From the NCBI GenBank assembly GCA_037481615.1, contig JBBFLI010000014.1: a stretch of 64,000 nucleotides of DNA; one strand, written 5' to 3'. Made by a program: the position numbers and the translations under genes. The stretch comes from SpSt-501 sp037481615. Its GTDB lineage: Bacteria > Desulfobacterota > Desulfobacteria > Desulfobacterales > SpSt-501. This document shows positions 59,542 to 64,000 of this stretch, one piece after another; positions within the stretch are counted from its first letter, which is position 1; the number at the start of each line of letters is the position of its first letter. Under the pieces are notes generated by a model. The model had not been told where the DNA came from. It saw only the letters and a list, made by a program, of their open reading frames with translations, and did no database searches.

Positions 59542-59832
59542 TCACACCGTCTCGGTTCCGCTCTTCCAGAGGCAGCTGTCCTCCGGGCAGAAGACGTTGA
59601 GCCAGACGCCCTTGGCCCGGGCCGGTTCGACCCCCGCGGCCTCGAGGGCGATCTTGCCGTCCGCCCCCACGCATGCTCCCCCCGGGCAGTGCACCTCGAG
59701 CCACACCCCGGGAGTGCCCGCGCGGGCGGCCGAGCGCCGCTTCTCCTCGGGCAGGGAGGCGATCTCGGCTTCGCTCAGGACCCGCGCGCGCGGGAAAAAA
59801 AACGCCAACCGATTCGATTCATGGTGGGCCAT
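59542..59832 (-). CDS. Small protein with two Cys-pair motifs
   Basis: A 96-aa soluble protein. The C-terminal part has two similar blocks: GVWLEVHCPGGACVGADGKI and GVWLNVFCPEDSCLWKSG, each with C-P-x3-C preceded by GVWL-x-V. The four Cys could bind a zinc or an Fe-S centre between two beta hairpins. The N-terminal 38 residues carry many charges. I know no family. It lies downstream of the response regulator in convergent orientation. Confidence 0.6.
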   Translation of the reverse strand: MAHHESNRLAFFFPRARVLSEAEIASLPEEKRRSAARAGTPGVWLEVHCPGGACVGADGKIALEAAGVEPARAKGVWLNVFCPEDSCLWKSGTETV

Positions 59833-59960
59833 GGGACCCTCCTTCTCGTTTTCCGGGTACGGGGCCGCTTCGCCGCGCCCCGTCGGCCGAAGGTAACCCC
59901 GGCGGAGAGCTTGTCAATCTCCGGAGCGGGTCCGGCCGTCGGTCCGTTGCGAAGCCCGCC

Positions 59961-61190
59961 TCAACCCGGGCCGAGGCGGATCCAGAGCGCAAGCAGGACG
60001 AGCGACAGGAGTGTCACCGGCACGCCCACGCGCACGTAGTCGCGGAAGGAGATCGTCACTCCGGCCGCGGCGGCTTGCTCGATGACGATCAAATTGGCGA
60101 TGCTGCCGATCGGGATGAGGTTGCCGGCGAAGGTGCTGGCGACGGCGAGGGTGTACCAGGACGCCGGCTGTGCCGGGTCGAGAAAACGGACCAGGAGCAT
60201 CACCGCCGGGACGTTGCTGACCAGGTTGCTCAAGAGGACCGCAACCGCCGCCAGGAGATCGAGGTCGTGGAGGTTGAAGCCCGTTTCCCTCAACGCGGCG
60301 AGGAGCGCTGCGGGGGCGCCGGTGAGCTCGAGGGCGTGGACGAGAATGAAGAGCGCGCAGAAGAGGGTCAGCAGGTGCCAGTCGACCAGCTGCAGCACGG
60401 CGCGCGAGCTCATCTTGCGGCTGCAGAGCAGGACCCCGGCGGCCCCGAGGGCGCTCACCTCGCGCGGCACGGGGGTGAAAAAGAGCGCGAGCAGGGCGAC
60501 GACCACCGCGAGCCCCTTCAGGCTCTGCCAGCGGTCGAAGCGCGGCAGCCGCTCGAGGAGGTGCGCGGCCTCGGGGGCCTCGATCCGGCGGTGAAACTCG
60601 CGGCGGAACGCGAAACAGAGCAGGAGGTAGGCCGTGAGCAGGGCCGCCGCCGCGGGCGGCGCGCACCAGAGGAAGAAGCGGTCGAAGGCGAGCCGGCCCA
60701 CCTGGCCGATCAGCATGTTCTGGGGGTTCCCGATGAGGGTCGCGGCCGAGCCGATGTTGCTCGCGAGGGCAAGCCCCAAAAGATAGGGGATGGGGTTGCG
60801 CCGGGCCGAAAGCAGCGCCATCGCCAGGACCGGCGTGAAGGCCAGGCAGACGATGTCGTTGGCGAGGACGGCCGAGAGCACCGCACTCGTCAGCATGGAG
60901 GCGAAGAGAAAGAAACGCGGGTGGACGAGGACAGAGGCGACGGCGAGTGCGGTCTGCGTGTAGAATCCGCCCAGGCGGAGCTGGGCGGAGACGATCATCA
61001 GCGCGTAGAGCAGAACGAGTGTCGGAACGTCGACCGCGGCCACGGCCTCGGGCAGGGAGATCGCGCCGACGAGGATCATGGCCATCGCCCCGAGAAGGGC
61101 GATCCCCGTCCGGTCGAGGGTCAAGCCGGGGACGTGCCCCAGGGCGATGCCGACGTAGGCGGCGAGGAAAATCCCGAGGGAGGTCGTCAT
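59961..61190 (-). CDS. ArsB/NhaD-type anion or sodium/proton permease
   Basis: A 409-aa membrane protein with 10-12 helices. Both halves show the ion-transporter superfamily pattern: ALASNIGSAATLIGNPQNMLIG in the first and SNLVSNVPAVMLL with STFAGNLIPIGSIANLIVIEQA in the second. Substrate may be arsenite, sodium or dicarboxylate; not decided by sequence. ATG 61190 is preferred over an upstream TTG at 61202. mscL lies upstream on the same strand. Confidence 0.87.
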   Translation of the reverse strand: MTTSLGIFLAAYVGIALGHVPGLTLDRTGIALLGAMAMILVGAISLPEAVAAVDVPTLVLLYALMIVSAQLRLGGFYTQTALAVASVLVHPRFFLFASMLTSAVLSAVLANDIVCLAFTPVLAMALLSARRNPIPYLLGLALASNIGSAATLIGNPQNMLIGQVGRLAFDRFFLWCAPPAAAALLTAYLLLCFAFRREFHRRIEAPEAAHLLERLPRFDRWQSLKGLAVVVALLALFFTPVPREVSALGAAGVLLCSRKMSSRAVLQLVDWHLLTLFCALFILVHALELTGAPAALLAALRETGFNLHDLDLLAAVAVLLSNLVSNVPAVMLLVRFLDPAQPASWYTLAVASTFAGNLIPIGSIANLIVIEQAAAAGVTISFRDYVRVGVPVTLLSLVLLALWIRLGPG

Positions 61191-61207
61191 CTCCGGCGGC
61201 AAAACAG

Positions 61208-61245
61208 GGGCGGGGCGGCGCGGCGATTGCCGCGGCGCCGCCCCC
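61208..61245 (-). terminator. Candidate terminator of mscL
   Basis: On the minus strand a GC-rich imperfect stem (outer GGGGCGGCGC with GCGCCGCCCC, small inner bulge) is followed by TGTTTT. It lies 15-50 bp after the mscL stop. Confidence 0.5.
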
Positions 61246-61259
61246 TCCGAAGCGAGGCT

Positions 61260-61682
61260 TCAGGCTTTTTTCAGCAGGTCGCGGATTTCGATCAGAAGCT
61301 CCTGGTCCTTGGTCAGCGGCGGGGGGAGCTTCTTTTCCCCCTGCTTCGATTTCATCAGCCAGCCGAGGAACTTGACGATGAAGAGGAAGAGGGCGAGCGC
61401 CACGATCAGAAAATTCACCACCTCGCCGAGGAACAGCCCGTAGGGGATCTCGACCCCGTTCACCACCGCCTTCCAGCCGACGTAGCCCTTTTCCCCGGGG
61501 GCGAGCAGGCTGATGAGCGGCATCAGGATATGCTTGACGAGCGAGTCGATGATCTTGCCGAAGGCGGCGCCGATGATCACGCCCACGGCGAGATCGATCA
61601 CGTTGCCCTTGAAGGCGAATTTCTTGAACTCCTCGAGCAGCGACAGGGCCTTTTTCGCCGGGTCCAGGGATGTCCCGTTCAT
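61260..61682 (-). CDS. mscL: Large-conductance mechanosensitive channel MscL
   Basis: A 140-aa channel that opens on osmotic downshock. The N-terminal amphipathic helix and first membrane helix read FKKFAFKGNVIDLAVGVIIGAAFGKIIDSLV; the second helix (about 83-105) is followed by a charged C-terminal helix with LTKDQELLIEIRDLL. Usual length. Overlaps the start of the phosphatase gene by 4 bp. Confidence 0.96.
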   Translation of the reverse strand: MNGTSLDPAKKALSLLEEFKKFAFKGNVIDLAVGVIIGAAFGKIIDSLVKHILMPLISLLAPGEKGYVGWKAVVNGVEIPYGLFLGEVVNFLIVALALFLFIVKFLGWLMKSKQGEKKLPPPLTKDQELLIEIRDLLKKA

Positions 61683-62482
61683 GAGGGGTCTCCTTTCGGT
61701 GGGGGTTCGCCGTGCAGAACGGCCAGCACCTCGGGGAGAAGCGCCCGGCTCGTGCTGAGCGCCTCCCCGCCGAATAGGGTCTCCCGCCCCGCCCAGTCGC
61801 CGAAGAAGCCGCCCGCCTCGCGCAGGATCACGGGAAACGGCCCGCAGTCGTAAGGCTTCATCACGGGGTCGAGCATGAGCTCGGCGCGGCCGCTGGCGAC
61901 GAGCGCATGACCGTAGGCATCCGACCAGCCCGCGCTGTAGGCGGCGCGCGAGAGGATGCGCCGGAAGGCCTCTTCGCGGCCCGCGCAGGCGAAGGCGACC
62001 GCGTTCGTGTAGCAGACCGTGCCCGAGGAGAGGCTTGCCGCGGGGCTCACCCGGCAGCGACGCCCGTTCAAATAGCACCCCTGGCCCTCGGCGGCGCAGA
62101 GCATCTCGTCCAGCGCCGGGAAATAGGCCGCGCCGACGACGATCCGGCCTTCCACCTCGAGGCCGAGAAGCACCCCGTAGAGGGGCACCCCGCGGACGAA
62201 GGAGCGCGTCCCGTCGATCGGGTCGACCCACCAGCAAGGGGCGCCGGTTTCGGCCTCGCGCTCGCCGTACTCCTCGCCCACGATCCGGTGGCCGGGAAAG
62301 CGCGCCTCGATCCGCCGGCGGATGCACTCCTCGGCGCGGCGGTCGGCGATCGTGACCGGGCTGGCGTCGGCCTTGGTTTCCGTCTCGATTTCCGTGCGGA
62401 AGTAGCCGAGGGTCAGGCGGCCCGCCTCCCAGGCGGTCTGCACGGCGAAGTCGAGATACTCCCGCAGGGGCGGTGCCGCCAT
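61679..62482 (-). CDS. Inositol-monophosphatase family enzyme (HisN/SuhB-like)
   Basis: A 267-aa Mg-dependent phosphatase. Motifs: GEEYGE (about 70), WVDPIDGTRSF (about 86-96) and a late WSDAYGHALVASGRAELMLDP (about 186-206). Could act on histidinol phosphate, inositol phosphate or another small phosphate; HisN-like in length. Stop overlaps the mscL start. Confidence 0.9.
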   Translation of the reverse strand: MAAPPLREYLDFAVQTAWEAGRLTLGYFRTEIETETKADASPVTIADRRAEECIRRRIEARFPGHRIVGEEYGEREAETGAPCWWVDPIDGTRSFVRGVPLYGVLLGLEVEGRIVVGAAYFPALDEMLCAAEGQGCYLNGRRCRVSPAASLSSGTVCYTNAVAFACAGREEAFRRILSRAAYSAGWSDAYGHALVASGRAELMLDPVMKPYDCGPFPVILREAGGFFGDWAGRETLFGGEALSTSRALLPEVLAVLHGEPPPKGDPS

Positions 62483-62487
62483 GGGGC

Positions 62488-62775
62488 TCAGGGCCTCCGG
62501 CAGGCGGGGTCGCCCAGGTTGGCGAACATGCGCGCGCGCCACAGCTCGGGCTTGACCACGCAGACATCCCCGGGGTCCTCGCGGGTCGCGATCACGGTCC
62601 CGAACTCTTCGGGCGCGACCGCGGCGCAGGCCGTCCCCGTCCAGTTCGCGAAGTCGGGCTTGACGGCGATGAAGCGCTCCATCGCCTTCGCGTCGACCGG
62701 GATGAAGCAGCCGATGTCGGGGATGTAGATGGTGTCGCAGCCCTTCTTTTCGTCGTGCACGAAGTAGGCGATCAT
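62488..62775 (-). CDS. Small hypothetical protein
   Basis: A 95-aa soluble protein starting MIAYFVHDEKKGCDTIYIP. Mixed beta/alpha look with four or five Cys (about 13, 23, 51, 72, 92) but no tight motif. It starts 5-6 bp from the phosphatase gene and runs in the same direction. Good ribosome site (GGAGGATCC at 62783-62791 region). No family recognised. Confidence 0.65.
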   Translation of the reverse strand: MIAYFVHDEKKGCDTIYIPDIGCFIPVDAKAMERFIAVKPDFANWTGTACAAVAPEEFGTVIATREDPGDVCVVKPELWRARMFANLGDPACRRP

Positions 62776-62822
62776 GGCCCCTCGGATCCTCCTTGCCGCC
62801 GTTTGGGCGGACTATAACCCAT

Positions 62823-63335
62823 TCACGACCGCTTGGCGAGTTCTTCCCCCGGCCGCAGCCGAAAGGCCAGCAGCCGGGCCCCGCCGGCCGACCGGCGCCC
62901 GAGGCCGGCGGCAAAGCGCCGGGCGGAGGGTTTTTCCGCAAAAGCCAAGAGATGCGCGCGGCAGCGGCAGTCGCCGGCCCCGAAGCGCGGGACGGGAACG
63001 GAAGCCCCCGGGGCCTGCGCGAGGAGGTCCGCCCAGCGGTGCTCGGTCGCGGCTCCGGCCCCGGGCAGGCACCAGATTTCGCGGAGGGCGGCGGCGCGAC
63101 GCAGGAAATCGATGTGCCAGCGAAGCGTCCCCCCGGCCGCGAGATGGCGCCCCAGGCGGCCGCGCAAGCCTCCCGGGCCCCAGGCGCTGCCGACATAGAC
63201 GTACCAGCCGGCGGGGAAGCGCCGACGGCCGAGGGCTCCGACCTCGAGGTCCTCTCCCCGCGGACAGAAGAGGATCAGGGCATAGATCCCCGCCTGCGCC
63301 GGAAGCCGGGAGTGGAGGTTCTCAGAGCGGCCCAT
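62823..63335 (-). CDS. GIY-YIG family protein (DUF123-like)
   Basis: A 170-aa protein. The N-terminal core AGIYALIL...WYVYVGSAWGPGGLRGRLGRHL resembles the DUF123 GIY-YIG nuclease domain, with IDFLRRAAALREIW and later HRWADLL. The C-terminal half has C-R-C-R-x-HLLAF and a basic tail. DUF123 proteins are often linked to endonuclease III; role here unclear. Overlaps the tatD gene by 14 bp. Confidence 0.78.
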   Translation of the reverse strand: MGRSENLHSRLPAQAGIYALILFCPRGEDLEVGALGRRRFPAGWYVYVGSAWGPGGLRGRLGRHLAAGGTLRWHIDFLRRAAALREIWCLPGAGAATEHRWADLLAQAPGASVPVPRFGAGDCRCRAHLLAFAEKPSARRFAAGLGRRSAGGARLLAFRLRPGEELAKRS

Positions 63336-64000
63336 AGAGGCGGGCGGTGTTTTCGGCGATCGCGAGCGCGGTTTCTTCCTCGGGGAGCCCCTTCGCCCGC
63401 GCGATGGCGGCAAGCGCAAAGCGGAGATTCGCCGGCTCGTTCCGCCGCCCCGGCTCCGGCCCGAGAACCGGGCTGTCGGTTTCGACGAGGAGGCAATCGA
63501 GCGGCAGGCGGCGGACCAGCTTCTGTTTCTGGGGGGAGCGGGCGGCCGAGGGCGGGATCGAGAAGAAGTAGCCCGCCTCCACCGCGGCGAGCGCGCTTTG
63601 CGCCCGGCCGTCGAAGGCGTGCAACTGCACGCGGCGCGCCCCGCAGGCGAGCAGGCAGGCGATCGCCTCCCGGCCCGCCGCGCGCGAGTGGACGTTCAGG
63701 GGGAGATCGAGCTCGATCGCCAGCCGGATGAAAAGCTCGAAGATCTCCTTCTGTTTCGCCCGGCCCGCCTCATCCTGCACCTTCCAGTGATCGAGCCCCA
63801 CCTCGCCCACGGCGTGCAGCGCGGCACGGTGCTCCCGGATGAAGCCGCAGAGGGCTTCGGCCTGTGCGAAATCGAGCTGGGTGGGGTAGAGGCCCGCCGC
63901 GGGGCGAAGGAGAGGAAACCGGCGGGCCAGGGCGAGGTTTTTCTCGGCCTCGGCGAGCGTCTCGCCGACGGAGACCACCGCGGCGAGCCCGGATGCGGCC
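63322..64000 (-). CDS. tatD: TatD-family deoxyribonuclease (partial)
   Basis: A metal-dependent TIM-barrel hydrolase cut by the right window edge; about 226 residues are visible. They read ...AASGLAAVVSVGETLAEAEKN from the edge, with GEVGLDHWK (metal Glu), LNVHSRAAG (His), VQLHAFDG (His) and LLVETDSPVLGPEPGRRNEPAN (Asp). The missing part would hold the N-terminal HxH. The family is linked to DNA repair and RNA processing. The GIY-YIG gene overlaps its end. Confidence 0.92.
   Translation of the reverse strand, partial: AASGLAAVVSVGETLAEAEKNLALARRFPLLRPAAGLYPTQLDFAQAEALCGFIREHRAALHAVGEVGLDHWKVQDEAGRAKQKEIFELFIRLAIELDLPLNVHSRAAGREAIACLLACGARRVQLHAFDGRAQSALAAVEAGYFFSIPPSAARSPQKQKLVRRLPLDCLLVETDSPVLGPEPGRRNEPANLRFALAAIARAKGLPEEETALAIAENTARLYGPL

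Overview
The window is high-GC DNA from a Gram-negative, metabolically versatile anaerobe or facultative anaerobe, most like a Desulfobacterota (former Deltaproteobacteria) lineage. The grounds are a periplasmic group 1b-type [NiFe] hydrogenase, Tat-exported iron-sulfur proteins, outer-membrane porins, an NtrC/sigma-54 regulatory system, a GatCAB amidotransferase, an ECF-type nickel importer and tRNAs with an encoded CCA end. No phage, insertion sequence, CRISPR array or rRNA was seen. The lineage is inferred from gene content, not from a marker-gene search.

Layout. 1-2.1 kb: end of an unknown gene, a glycine-zipper lipoprotein, two tRNA-Ser genes and an acidic hypothetical protein. 2.2-11.3 kb: hydrogenase small and large subunits, maturation protease, hypC, hypF, hypD, hypE and an ApbE flavin transferase. 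11.3-15.1 kb: rimO, a polyprenyl diphosphate synthase, a secreted hypothetical protein and a PgsA-like enzyme, then tRNA-Val. 15.3-19.4 kb: small membrane proteins, a DMT transporter, a GNAT enzyme, a Tat ferredoxin/cytochrome b pair and a double-ACT protein. 19.4-28.2 kb (minus strand): a long same-strand run reading, in transcription order, nikK, porin, nikM, nikL, DUF3842, cooT, nikQ, nikO, coaX, coaBC and a Tim44-like gene. It is preceded by a leader with a strong terminator placed before nikK. 28.3-37.6 kb: SPOR protein, gatC, gatA, a 60-aa protein, mutL, a porin-like protein, a VCBS-repeat protein and gatB. 37.6-47.8 kb: GSCFA protein, two glycosyltransferases, a TRAP transporter with a DUF6282-type hydrolase, a bacterioferritin-like protein and a carbamoyltransferase. 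47.8-53.6 kb (minus strand): a five-gene cytoplasmic molybdoenzyme operon. 54.2-59.5 kb: a TauE-like transporter, two membrane proteins, a histidine kinase and a sigma-54 activator. 59.5-64 kb: small proteins, an ion transporter, mscL, an inositol-phosphatase-type enzyme, a GIY-YIG protein and a partial TatD nuclease.

How it fits together. The hydrogenase, its maturation genes and the nickel-import operon form one nickel economy; hypA and hypB are not in the window. The most interesting region is the 541-bp gap between the molybdoenzyme operon and the TauE/two-component operon. It carries a sigma-54 (-24/-12) promoter motif facing each way and an inverted repeat suited to an enhancer-binding protein, and the TauE side ends in a kinase and a sigma-54 activator. 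I infer one sigma-54 regulon, possibly for oxyanion or sulfur-compound redox metabolism. The second strong candidate is the nikK leader, which has the layout of a metal-responsive transcription attenuator or riboswitch.
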